This document shows positions 37,870-49,094 of a DNA stretch of 64,000 nt, one piece after another. Positions within the stretch are counted from its first letter, which is position 1. Each line of letters starts with the position of its first letter. The DNA is from Chrysoperla carnea (lineage: Eukaryota > Arthropoda > Insecta > Neuroptera > Chrysopidae): assembly GCF_905475395.1 (NCBI RefSeq), contig NC_058339.1:44649172-44713171 (forward strand). The letters run 5' to 3'. Under the pieces are notes generated by a model. That model did not search any database, was not told the origin of the DNA, and was given only the letters and a program-made list of their open reading frames with translations. Both the position numbers and the translations under genes were made by a program.

Positions 37870-38436
37870 CCCTACATTTATTATACCATGCATATATATA
37901 ATATGCAAGGTATAATAAGTTTAGTCCCAAGTTTGTAACGCTTAAAAATATTGATGCTAGGAAAAAAATTTTGGTATAGGTGTTCATAGAATCACCTAAT
38001 TAGTCCATTTCCGGTTGTCTGTCTGTCTGTCCGTCTGTCTGCCAACACGATAGCTCAAAAACGAAGAGAGATATCAAGATGAACTTTTTACAGCGTACTC
38101 AGGACGTTAAAAGTGAGGTCGAGTTCGTAAATGAGCAACATAGGTCAATTGGGCCTTGGTTCCGTGGGACCCATCTTGTAAAAAATGTTCCTTATAAAAA
38201 AATAAACAACTTTTGTTTGAAACATTTTTTCGGAAACATCATTGTTTACCCGTGAGGGCGCAAATTAGGCGTAAATTGCGTAGTATGTATTCTATGGAAA
38301 TATCAGTTATTTTAGTTATGTATGTGTGACATATATTTATGTGAAATGTGATAGAGTAATCAACACTGTTTATGCGTGGTATTTCAACAATTAACTCAGT
38401 CAATTGTTTGTTTTCACTTGTTATTTGTTAGTTTGT
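37870..38436 (+). mobile_element. Dispersed family (GTCCCAAG repeat), longest copy
   Basis: Begins with a palindrome (ATACCATGCATAT...ATATGCAAGGTAT), then TTTAGTCCCAAGTTTGTAAC, a GTCTGTCTGTCC-type microsatellite at about 38016-38042, AACACGATAGCTCAAAAACG, and ends in CAATTGTTTGTTTTCACTTG. It matches 55155-55664 over its length. It is non-coding. It lies between mRpS22 and RTF2. Confidence 0.85.
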
Positions 38437-39010
38437 GTGTCATGGGAGCTCCCAATAGTGCTGCTACTTGTACAACGTGGTAGTGAGAAGTGAGAAATCT
38501 CTAACCTCGTACAAAGATTAGAATATTAAGTTGAAACGATTATACAACAAATTTCAATCAATTAATATTTAATACATATTATAACATAAAAAAATATCAA
38601 ATATAGCATTTCTGAATTGTTTCACTAACTTTATAAACATTTTGAAAGTAAAATTAAGTATATTTGATAAAATATTTATAATTACCGCGTAATGCAAATT
38701 GAGCTGCGTACTCTAATCCTCGTACATACTTACCAAATTCACATGAACGCACTCATCGTGTCTTTATTAATGCCAGGATGCTGTACAGCACGTATTGACT
38801 TTTCATTAGTATGCAATTAACATTGCCAATGATGAATGTCATCATATTGGGCAGCACACTGACATTAACAGAAACGAAAAAAATATTTCATCATATTGTC
38901 ACATTATTATTGTGTTATCAATTGACAGTTCAAGTTAAGCTGTAAAATATAAACATTCTAATATTCTTTTTTGAAATCAGTTAAAAAATTTTTGATTTAT
39001 TAATTTCAAA
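38437..39010 (+). promoter_or_regulatory. RTF2 upstream region
   Basis: Intergenic segment upstream of the RTF2 start. No clear TATA box or initiator could be singled out in such AT-rich DNA; marked only because the promoter is expected here. Confidence 0.3.
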
Positions 39011-40855
39011 ATGGGTTGTGATGGTGGAACTATTCCTAGAAGAGATGAATTAGTTAAATTGAAGAAAAAGCCCGAACAAGTAAGTTTATATGTTCTCAAT
39101 GTTATTATGTATTATCATATTTACTCATACAATTTTTTTTCATTTTAGAAAGATAAAGATTCAGAATTAGCGTATAAATGGAGACATTGTGCTCTAACTC
39201 AGGAGAAATTAGTTCAACCTATTGTAGCATGTGGATTAGGAAAATTATACAATAAACAAGCTGTTATTGAATCCTTACTTTCAAAATCACTTCCAGAATC
39301 AGCATCACATATTCGAAACTTAAAAGATGTTAAAGATATTAAATTATCACCAAATCCTGCATACAAATCTGAAACAGACAAAAGTTCACCTTATATTTGC
39401 CCTATTATTGGACTAGAAATGACAGGAAGATTTCGTTTTGTTTGTTTATGGAGCTGCGGATGTGTTTTCTCAGAACGAGCGTTCAAAGAAATAAAAACGA
39501 AGCAGTGTGTTATGGTAATTAAATAATTTTACAATTATTATTGAATTTGAATATTTAAAACGAAATATTTATTTTTGTGTTAAGTAGATGTTTATAAAAA
39601 ATCCATTTTTTTATACAATGTGTTCCTTACATTGTACAATACACTTCAAAATATAAATACTGTTATCCGACAAAAAATTTATATCAAAATTAGGACATAC
39701 TAATTCGTTGGTGTAGTTAGAGAGTGAGATTGTAATTGAAATTTAGATTAAGTAAATTGTAAATATTATGTTAATTATTTCATAATTTTTTTAATCGAAA
39801 ATATTAAATGGGTACCAAAAGAACTGCTGAACATAAGCACCTCAATTAACATAACATTATTATCAGGAAATATCAATTTTAAACTGGTTTATTTTAACTA
39901 CACTGTGTCCGGGGATATTTAAATTAAAGCTTTTTTTTCTACATGATGAAATATGGCTGCTCACGCTATGTAAAAGTACTCGTAAATAGAGGTTGTTAAC
40001 TGTTATAGGTATCGAATATTTTAACTAGGTATTGCTTTATTAATAGTTCTAAAAATTGAATGAACGTAATCACAGGGTTAACCGAAAAGCCAAAAAACCC
40101 ACAGACTTGTGCTAACTCGATACTATTAAAGGTATGGCCAACCTGTATATCAGTGAATGAACGCAATCATAGGAAAAAATATCCATTTTTCACTGAAAAA
40201 ACTTAGATAATATTCTGTACCCGTTAATTATCTACTCTAAATTATTTTAACGTGAGACTCTCTCTAAACATACGATAGTGTCCGTATATACTTACCGAAA
40301 AATTTGATTTAAAAAACCGGTAATTACTTTATCAAGTGCTTTATGAAATTACTAAAAAAATTTCATTTTTTTCAGTGCCAACAACCATTTGAAGACAATA
40401 ATGTCGTCGTTTTAAATGGAAATGAAGAGGATTTGATATTAATGTCGACAAGAATGGCAGAACGTAAAAACAAACTAAAAGAGATGAAAAAAGATAAAAA
40501 GGAAAAGAAAATTGCCTCAAGTACATCTGTAAGCAATACAGAAACAACTGCCACTGATGGAAATAAGTCTACAAATATGTGTACAATCACCAGTGACAAA
40601 AGTTCTGCAAGTACATCTACAATTAAAGTAGAACCTACCACTTCTAATAGTAGTCATACGGTGGTGAAACCGGTTAAAAGAGGTGCAGATTTAAAGCCAA
40701 TTCACGATCCACTGTTTAAAAAAGCGAAAGGAGAATACAGTGTATCTAAGGATCCTAATGCTACAGAAGTATTTAAATCGCTATTTACATCTCATCAAAC
40801 AGAGAAGAAACAAGATAGAGCTCATTGGATCACTTATAATCCATTTTATAACTAA
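39011..40855 (+). CDS. RTF2: Replication termination factor 2 homologue (RTF2)
   Basis: Three exons: 39011-39079, 39149-39514 and 40376-40855, both introns phase 0, giving 304 residues (human RTF2 has about 306). The start is the MGCDGGTIPRRDELV motif diagnostic of the family. The Rtf2 domain fills residues 1 to about 165 and includes a RING-like cysteine pattern: C37 and C51 in the first half (HCALTQEKL, IVACGLGKLYNK), then C107, C122, C126, C128, C143 and C146 (YICPIIGLEMTG, CLWSCGCVF, KQCVMCQQPF). The C-terminal half is Lys/Ser/Thr-rich and disordered-looking, ending in the conserved-looking FKSLFTSHQ and TYNPFYN. In vertebrates RTF2 sits at replication forks and is removed by the proteasome via DDI1/2; in fission yeast it supports site-specific fork arrest. 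Intron 2 is 861 nt, intron 1 is 69 nt. An AATAAA lies at 40896. A non-LTR relic on the opposite strand begins directly downstream. Confidence 0.95.
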
Positions 40856-40895
40856 AATGTGAAAATTAATTTGTATTTATTTATACACAATTCAA

Positions 40896-40901
40896 AATAA
40901 A
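40896..40901 (+). terminator. Polyadenylation signal AATAAA of RTF2
   Basis: 41 nt after the stop codon. Confidence 0.65.
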
Positions 40902-40922
40902 CAAATAATTTTAGTAAATTAA

Positions 40923-41400
40923 TTAATTTTTTATTGTGTGTTCTCTTCTTTGTAGGACAAACTGAATATATTTAACTACAGTGTTTATGATTTGAGGGTC
41001 AGATACATTTAAAATATCTATTGCACTGACCAACCGAATTTTATGCATCTCTTGCTTTTGTTTTTCTTCAACTCTTGGACAGTGTTCTATTAGATGCCAC
41101 ACGCTATCCACTACATCACATATGACACACACTCTCACACTACCTACTCTCATACTATTCCACCTGAAACCATACATTTGGAAAATTGCAATCACATACC
41201 TTTTACCTGTCACTTGAATATCTAGTACTTTGAACGTAGTGATAAAGCATCGTGAAAATGTACAGACTTTCTTTTATTCTAATGTCCTTCGGACTTCCAG
41301 AAATCTACTTAGTCACTGGTTTGGTTGATATTTTATCACACATTTTTCATTCATATCATTCAGCCCTCTTTCAATCAATAAAATTCATTCAATGTACTCA
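40923..41400 (-). pseudogene. 3' end of a non-LTR retrotransposon ORF2 (relic)
   Basis: The minus-strand frame at 41213-40923 encodes a C-terminal segment with CVICDVVDSVWHLIEHCP, the Cys-Cys-His-Cys motif that follows the RNase H domain in jockey- and CR1-like non-LTR elements. Upstream in the same frame, FKVLDIQVTGKRYV continues the family pattern. Further upstream GLNDMNEKC resembles the RNase H GIxGNExxD motif but stops interrupt it. The relic is truncated at its 5' end and begins just past the RTF2 polyadenylation signal, convergent to that gene. Confidence 0.6.
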
Positions 41401-41459
41401 TTTTAGCGCAGCCTTTAATCATTGTTTATTATTCTTTTGCGATAGTTCATAGTTTTTTA

Positions 41460-42720
41460 TACATCGCTAAGTAATTATGTAACTTAATTAACGAATTGCC
41501 GAAGGTAATGGAGCTATTGTTTTTATATTGATGAAGTAATTTTGTACAAAATTTTGAATTTATTCAAAATAAAAAATATTTTTGTATTTTTTGATCAATT
41601 TGAAGCAAATAAGTATTTGTGATTTTTTCTCTGGCCGTTTAGTTTTCGAAATAAAAATTCTTGGAAAACTAAAAAGGCAATATTCGATTTCAAGAAAAAT
41701 GTGTTATTTTTCCAATCTCTCAAGGGATCTTTTAAGGTTTTTTTGGACACTCTTCGTATACCACAAGTTGAAAAGTGGTTCAAATTGTAAACAATTTTTT
41801 TTACATGCAAATGAAGAGTAAAACTATTTCCAGCTTTACACGATTTAATTAGCCGCGACATCTTGGCTAGAGTAAATGCATTCTACATACATTTGAGCGA
41901 CAGAATTTCTCATGTAGAACAGATGAATTTAACATGTATTGTATACTTCTAGTTTTAATTTCTAATAAGATTTCGGCTAGCATCATCTTCAGTACATATA
42001 CTAAATTTCGTGAAAGTTCACTAAAGTACAATAACCCAGTGGCCTGATTTTGCCACTTACATATTATTGTTATACGTTCACTTATACGTTCACAGTAGCG
42101 ACGTACCGACTCAAGTTAAATTTCCCTCGTTTGATATGTTGTTATATACTGTTCAATACGCATATGAAAAAGTTATAAAAGCTTTACGTTTGTATATCAT
42201 GTTTCACACAAAACAATGAGGTCAGCTTAAAATTAATTCTTTCTAAAGCTTCTGTGTTTGGTTTATTGTTAAGATATCCGTATTGTTTAAAGTGGAATTT
42301 TCTTTTTTAAACAATTTTTTTTGAAATTTGTTGTGAGTTTGTAATGTAGATGTTGCTATTAAAAATTGCAGCTATTACATACAATTGTGGTGTGTAGCTA
42401 CTCAAAAGATACAATTTAGTTTTTTTTTTTGCAGAAACATTACGTTAATAATATTAAATATAAAAAAAGTGGGTATATAATTCTCAGAATTTTAAACTTA
42501 AGGCCTACGCAACTTGAAAAATATTATCTATAGGCCTTTATACCGATAGAGATGAAAGGTCTCCATCTTTTGTTTGGTAGGTGTAACATATCAAAATTTC
42601 AGAAAAATTAATTTAAATCACTAAAATTTAATTAATATTACTTTTGTAAAATAAAAGTGAACTTTGACTGAAAATCTTTATCAATAGGTTCACATTTCAT
42701 TTAAAACTACAAATAAAATA
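41460..42720. other. AT-rich intergenic interval
   Basis: No gene recognised. It contains a 13-nt direct repeat around ATACGTTCAC near 42070-42090. Confidence 0.45.
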
Positions 42721-42721
42721 A

Positions 42722-43163
42722 AAATATCTGGATGACCGAGCTTTGCTCGGTATTCTTAAAAAGACACAAATTTTATCACTAATAGAAGACCGTTTTAAAT
42801 GTCTCCACACAAATACCAATTTGAATGTCCCGGTAATGTATTTCATTTCATTAACTACGATATACACCAATAGATGTCAGGAAGAGTTATAATTTGCATT
42901 GTATTTCATTAACTACGATATACACCAATAGATGTCAGGAAGAGTTATAATTTGCGTTGCCGGTTTCAGTTTTTCATGAAAAGACGGATAAAACGACGTT
43001 TTTTTAAAATGAAACCTTGTTAGATCGACTTATCGCCCCAAAAAACCCCTACATACTCATTTTCATGAAAATCGTTGGAGCCATTTCCAAGATCGTTGAT
43101 ATAGGAATCTTGCATATATATATATATATATATACAAGAATTGCTCGTTTAAATATATAAGAT
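42722..43163 (-). mobile_element. Helitron-like element, second copy
   Basis: Reverse-oriented relative of 2532-2890: on the minus strand it has TTTAAACGAGCAATTCTTG, a (TA)n tract (about 43115-43134), the ATGGCTCCAACGATTTTCAT block and the terminal CCGAGCAAAGCTCGG hairpin with CATCCAGATATT. It is longer because a segment of about 58 bp (ATTTCATTAACTACGATATA...) is duplicated in tandem at 42843-42957. Confidence 0.65.
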
Positions 43164-43499
43164 AAATACAAATGAAATCTCATGGAATCGATTCGACTTT
43201 TTCATTCTGAAAATTTATATATCTATGCACAAAATTTTTTTTTCAATTTTCATGACGAAAACATTAACTTTCTGTCAGAAAGTTAATAAACTTCTCTGAA
43301 CCAGGATTTAACCTTGTGGTAAATATGAATGTTAATGAATATAAGATAATTAAATTATTACCAGCTACATAATAATTTAAATAAACGGGAGGTTATAATT
43401 TTTGTATCCCCTGTTCAAGCTGTTGTTGTTAAAAACACGCTACTTATCTTTTTCAATCATTTTTTCAATACAATTTATGTTTAATACTTGATTTAATGA

Positions 43500-46300
43500 A
43501 ACAATAGGGGAAGGTGGCTTATCATGATTTTCCTAAGTAAAAAAGAAATATATAGCTAAACTATTCGGCATATATGTACAACGTCGAAATATTTTTTTTC
43601 TTTATTCGAATTTTTAGAAATATACAATATTTCCCAAAAGAGATCGTTTTGACCGACCTTGTAAGAATAAATTCAAAAATGATCCCATTGCATTTTTTAC
43701 CAAATAGTCCACATAACATATTACCTGTTCTCTTACATTATATTAACGATAAGTAGGTATGAAAAAATAATCACTGATAAAATCATCTAAATTATCACAT
43801 TCAAAACCCGCCACATAATGGGGGATCATTTTATCTATTATAATTTAAAAAAGGGGATCATTTTACCCGTAGCGACATAATTGAATATCGTCATAAAAAC
43901 TGACCTTATAATTATTTATACGTTCATCAAAATGTGTTAAAAGTCAATAGAAGCCAACAGTAAAACAACCAACTGGAAAATGCTAACACAAAAAAAGAAA
44001 TTTTACGTTGAAATTTGCCCTACCATAGATCATAAGCAGTAAAATTAATATTTTTGCTATAAAACACAAATTAGCTTATACATCACCATAAATCTTTGTT
44101 GAACGATTAATTTGACTACGCGGAAGCAATTTATCGATAAATATACTAGATAAGATAGCTTTAATGGTTCACTTAAAACGACGAGGGATCATTTTACCCT
44201 GAGAGATCATTATATACCACTTTCCCCTATAAGTTAATATCATTGCGTTTTTAGCTAATTTTAATTATTAAGTAGATATATTATACATTCATTATTACCA
44301 TATAAGAAAAACAATATGTATAGTAAAGTATTATAATCGAAACTAATAAAAAATTCTAACACCTTTCGAAAATTTTAAACACTAATTATTTCTCGATGAA
44401 AAACACTGTTATAGTTATTTTTACTTTCAATTAATTTGCCCAACTCAAAAAGAGCAATTATTTTTTGAAGTCAATGCTAATGAAATGTCCTAGCTTAGGA
44501 TATAAAAAGTGCCCATTTCAGAGGCAATTATTGAAGGTAATATGTAGTTATATTTTTATTAATTTATTTCCCATTTTCGATAAATATTTAATCTTATGAA
44601 ATAGCATAGCGTTTGTATAAATTGTAAAAATTATCAATCTTACAAATACATATTTCATACAGTAAAATTACTAAAAATATCGGCGTAATAAAGAAAAAAT
44701 AATGCATCAGATTGTGAATAATGCATCAGATTGTAAAAAGCTGAATATTATAATAAACTCTTGTGCTAGGCATATGTACTATTTTTTTGTGTTTAATTAT
44801 TATATAAAAACTACAAGGTTTACGCGATTTTTCATTGGAAATAAACAAAATGATTACCATATTTCATATAGGTAACAATTATTTACAGTATCTATTTTCA
44901 AGCGGAAGCTAACTCAGAAAAAGGTGTTGGCAGTAAAGCTGCATTACAGCTTTATAAAAAAACTATCCATTACGTACCCTACAGCTACGGTAGGATTTTT
45001 GTCTTTGTCAATAGAGTTCGATTTTGAGATACTTAGGTTTCACTTCTAAAATTAGACTAAAAGAGAATGGGAAGAGGAATTTTTGAGATATTACTCAAAA
45101 AAACATTGCACCCTGGACCTTTTGTTTAGTCGATTAGTTTTTAATAAATTATATCATTAATTAGAAAATATTTTCTACATTTTTCCCTATTTTTATGATG
45201 ATGTCCGCCTGAACAAGCACTAAATAACGTCTAAACAAAAACTAAGCCTCTCATTGGATAACGAAAAATGTTACAAATAAGTAATTTTTAAGAGTGATAT
45301 CTTAAAAACAACTTAAGGCCTCCAGACACTGCACATTGTGTGATTTTTCCACTAACGCGCCGAGTTCGAAACTGATAAGAGATCACTTTAAATTCTTTCT
45401 AAGTTATTCCTTAGAAAATAATTTACATTTTTTGGTTGAAATATTTTTCCGTAATATGTCTAGATTTGACAGAATTTGAACTCAAAATTCTGCCACCTTA
45501 CAATTAATTATAAATGTTTCTAATGAATAGTTGGTCACAAACAATTTTATAATTTAAAATGACTTTCTACCTATTACCATATACGAACTAGGCTTGACTT
45601 TCAGATGATTTTGAATGCCAAAGTCAATTTCAAAGCCTTTTTAAAAATTTTCTTTTTGAGTTCAACAACTTTTGTTTTCAACCTTTTTTCTTATTTAACT
45701 TAACCTGGAGGATATTCCTTATTAAAGTATGGCTAAGGACTTCTGGAACATACAATTCACATAATCTTATACGTTATTTCCATGATTTACTCCTCATTTT
45801 TAAGTCTATTGTGTTTGCTAATTACGAAAAATAGACTCACGGTCTATGAATGTACCACTTAGGAAAAAATAGGCTAGAAAAAAAAATGTTAAGATATAAA
45901 TTTTGTTCATAATGTAATTTGTATATCACATCTGTAATAATACTGCTAATAAATAAAAAGAATGTAAAATGTCACTTAGGTACATATTAATCTCAAAACA
46001 TCTTTGTGGTATCCAAATTTGGTTATTAAGGGACACTCTATATACAGGGTATATAATTATTAATTAAGTAATTAAATTAGTAAGTAATTAGTAAGTAAAT
46101 AAATATAAATAATTCATACAATTTATACACTACAATTTATAAAATTACATATAAAAAAAGATTATTACTTTTTTTGCAAATTATTCTTCTCTTTTAAATT
46201 CAAAACCAAATTAAAACTTATTTTGTATATAAATGCCATGGAATCTTATACCGACATATCAGAAACAATTTCGACTTGAATAGTAGTAATAAAGAAAATT
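43500..46300. other. AT-rich interval upstream of the takeout gene
   Basis: No gene recognised. The motif GGGATCATTTTA(C/T)C recurs near 43823, 43857 and 44188, and AATAATGCATCAGATTGT is duplicated in tandem at 44698-44734. A TATACAGGGTATA motif at 46043 lies about 260 nt before the takeout start codon. Confidence 0.5.
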
Positions 46301-46308
46301 AAGCAACA

Positions 46309-49094
46309 ATGAATCTAATTCAAATAGTTTTATTAATTGTATCATGTTATACCAGCTTGAATCAAGCGGCTTCATTACGTAAGTGGGATAATTTTGTTGT
46401 TTATATTTCCATGAAAATTCTGGCCTAGTATTGTATAAATTATTTGAAAACGATTATTGAATTCATTTTGTTATTTATTTAAAGAGCAACTATTAAAAAA
46501 GATAGTCAGTCATGGGGACTGTCGACGGAAGTAAAAACTTTGGAATAACTGTGTTTTAAAAAAAATTTTATAATTAATTATACCTAGTTTCAATAATTAA
46601 AATTTAATAATTTGTAAATTGAAACTATTAACGTGCGTATAAAAAACTATAATAAATAATTAAAAAAAACATCAAGACACGGTGTTTTCTAGTGGTTACT
46701 CATCTTAGAATTAAGTGTCCTCAATGTCACTGAACTCCAGTGATCGAATGAGAATCGTTGTTTTCAATGTGGTATGTATGGAGCATGCCAGTTGCAAAAT
46801 TTTTTTTCACCCAAAACGTACAACGTTCCTAAAGAAGTTTTCACTTTTCCAAAAAATATTGAACGCTGGGTTTCAGTGATTGACTTGGGGCCTATTGGAT
46901 TGCTCCTTTAACTTTAGTTTTTGAACGGTCCTTTGTTTTTGTGAATAGATCGTGTTCAGTTCTAGCATTTTTTGAAAAATTAAAGTGACTATTTTAGATG
47001 CAAGGCCATACTCGTGCATTCTTATTTGTCTTATTTTTAGTTGATTGTTGTTATTTAGGAATATTCTTATTTTTAGCTGAATTTATTACACCATGCAAAG
47101 GAACCGATCCGAATTTGAATGAATGTGCCTACAAAGAGGCTAACAAAGCTATACCGGATTTACTTAAAGGCTATCCTGCGCTAAATATTCCTGTTTTATC
47201 ACCGTTACAAATTCAGCAAATTAAAGTTTCAAATGGCGGGTTCAATATTGTAATTGATGATGCAGTTGTTCGTGGGCTAGACGAAACTAAAGCTTCAAAT
47301 TTTAAGTAAGTACAGTTTTATTTTATTGAAATGTTGACCTGGTACCTAACCAAAAATAATGTAGTCATTGAGCATAAAAAAATTGATGTAATTTACAAAT
47401 ACTTGGATACTACCTACTCCTATTTTGATACTTTTTTTAATGATGGGAATCAAAAACAAAAGGTTTCCCTACAAGGGGGATATCATTTTAAACTTAAATT
47501 AAACAATATTAGGTATAATATATTTATTTATTTATTTGAAATTATTTATTTATTTGAAAGAGTATTTCATGGAAATTTTTAAAATATACGCGACCAATCA
47601 AATATAACCCGTAGCTTCTCTAACGAAAAAAACAAATTTTTGATAATTCACCTGTATAGATGGCACTCGATTAAACATTTCGACGACGTTCGTGTGGTTT
47701 TTTATTAATTACTGAGAAAGTTGACTTAATATTTCTTACCAAATGAAAGGTCAACTCAAACTGATGATAAAAGCCAATGAACATCATATTAATATAGTTG
47801 GTATTAATAAACTTTCTCTCAAAATTTTACTTGCTAAGCTCTAATTTGGCTATTAATGCAGTAATCAATGGATTAGATTCTTCTTAAACCCCTAACATCA
47901 AATTGAAACTATAACTTTCTATTAAAAAGGTGCAATTTAGAGTCGTAGCTGAAAAATTTGAATTTTGTTTTGGAATTTCCATTTTTATGAAAAATGATCA
48001 ATTAATCCTGTACTGCTCGTTGAAATGCGTATCCAAAATATCGTTAAAAATTCATGGCGCGAACATTTAAATTTGCATATGTAAAGTGTCTCAAAATTAT
48101 AATCAATTATTATTTTCAGCATTGATCTAAAAACACATCATGTAAAATTAAGAGTAACTATCCCAAATTTAAATATTCAAGGTGAATATGAGATGTCTGG
48201 ACAATTACTTGTTTTACCATTAAAAGGCAAAGGGCCATGTAATATTACAGTTGGTAAGAATTAAGTTATTTGTACTTAGAATATTGATGATGCAAACGAA
48301 ATTGTGTAATAGGTGTACATATTCACATAGTTAGTCCATTTCTGTTTGTCCGTTCGTCTTTCTATACGATGTCTAAAAAACGAAAATAGATACCGAGCAG
48401 TTTGTATAGCGTACTCGAGACATAAAAAGTGACATTGAGTTCGTATATTAGCAATATAGGTCAATTATTAACTTTTGTTTGAATGAGTTTTTCGTAAATA
48501 TCATTGTTTTCCCGTTAGGGATCTATAACTATTAACTACCCTTATGTGTTCTAAAGCTACGGCCAGACACGAAGGCGAATACTGTATAACAACTAAAATG
48601 GTCAATTACCAAACAACATATTACCTCAAAAGTGATTAGAACTCATGCATTAGCGATGCTATATACCCACTTGATTCTTGTGTATTTCCATTGTTGTTTG
48701 GTGTTTTAATAATTTTACAATTAGTTTCTAGACCAAGAAGAAATTAAAAATTAATTCTTTTTAAATAATTTTATTAGTGAATGGTGATTACGATATCGAC
48801 ATTTTATACTCATTATACGATCAAGGTGGTGTTGTATTTTCAAAATTGGAAAAAGTTGATGTAGAATTAGACATCAAAGGTGCAAGCGTTTATTTTGCCA
48901 ATTTATTAAACAGTAGTAAACAAATTTCTGATGATATAAATGGAGTGTTAAACAAAGAATGGAAACAAGTTATAAAGGATTTAACGCCAGCTATTAAAGA
49001 TGCGGTTGCATTAATTGTTATTCAAGTTGTTAATGGTATTGTTGATAAAATTCCGTATGCAGAAATTTGGGGTGGTGCGGTTCCATCCAATTGA
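46309..49094 (+). CDS. Takeout / juvenile-hormone-binding-protein family secreted protein
   Basis: Four exons: 46309-46378, 47077-47305, 48120-48253 and 48778-49094, totalling 750 nt and 249 residues, the typical length of Takeout proteins. Exon 1 encodes a signal peptide (MNLIQIVLLIVSCYTSLNQA); the mature chain begins near ASLPEF. C30 and C40 (FITPCKG, LNECAY) match the conserved N-terminal disulfide of the family. The PDLLKGYPALNIPVLSPL, LRVTIPNL and PLKGKGPCNI blocks and the C-terminal EIWG fit the JHBP fold, an elongated barrel around a long helix that carries a hydrophobic ligand. Introns are phase 1, 2 and 1. Family members are secreted to haemolymph or sensillar lymph and bind small lipids such as juvenile hormone; the ligand here cannot be inferred. 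Intron 3 carries a copy of a dispersed repeat (48.3 kb). No neighbouring paralogue was seen, unlike many insects where this family is clustered. Confidence 0.93.
48284..48520 (+). mobile_element. Dispersed family copy in takeout intron 3
   Basis: Diverged partial copy: TAGGTGTxCATA, TAGTCCATTTCTGTTTGTCC, ACGATGTCTAAAAAACG, GTGACATTGAGTTCGTA and TCATTGTTTTCCCGTTAGGG appear in family order. It lies inside an intron of the secreted-protein gene. Confidence 0.75.

Noticed and set aside
41252-41452. 66-residue plus-strand open frame
   Set aside because: It lies antisense to the non-LTR relic and shows no features of its own.
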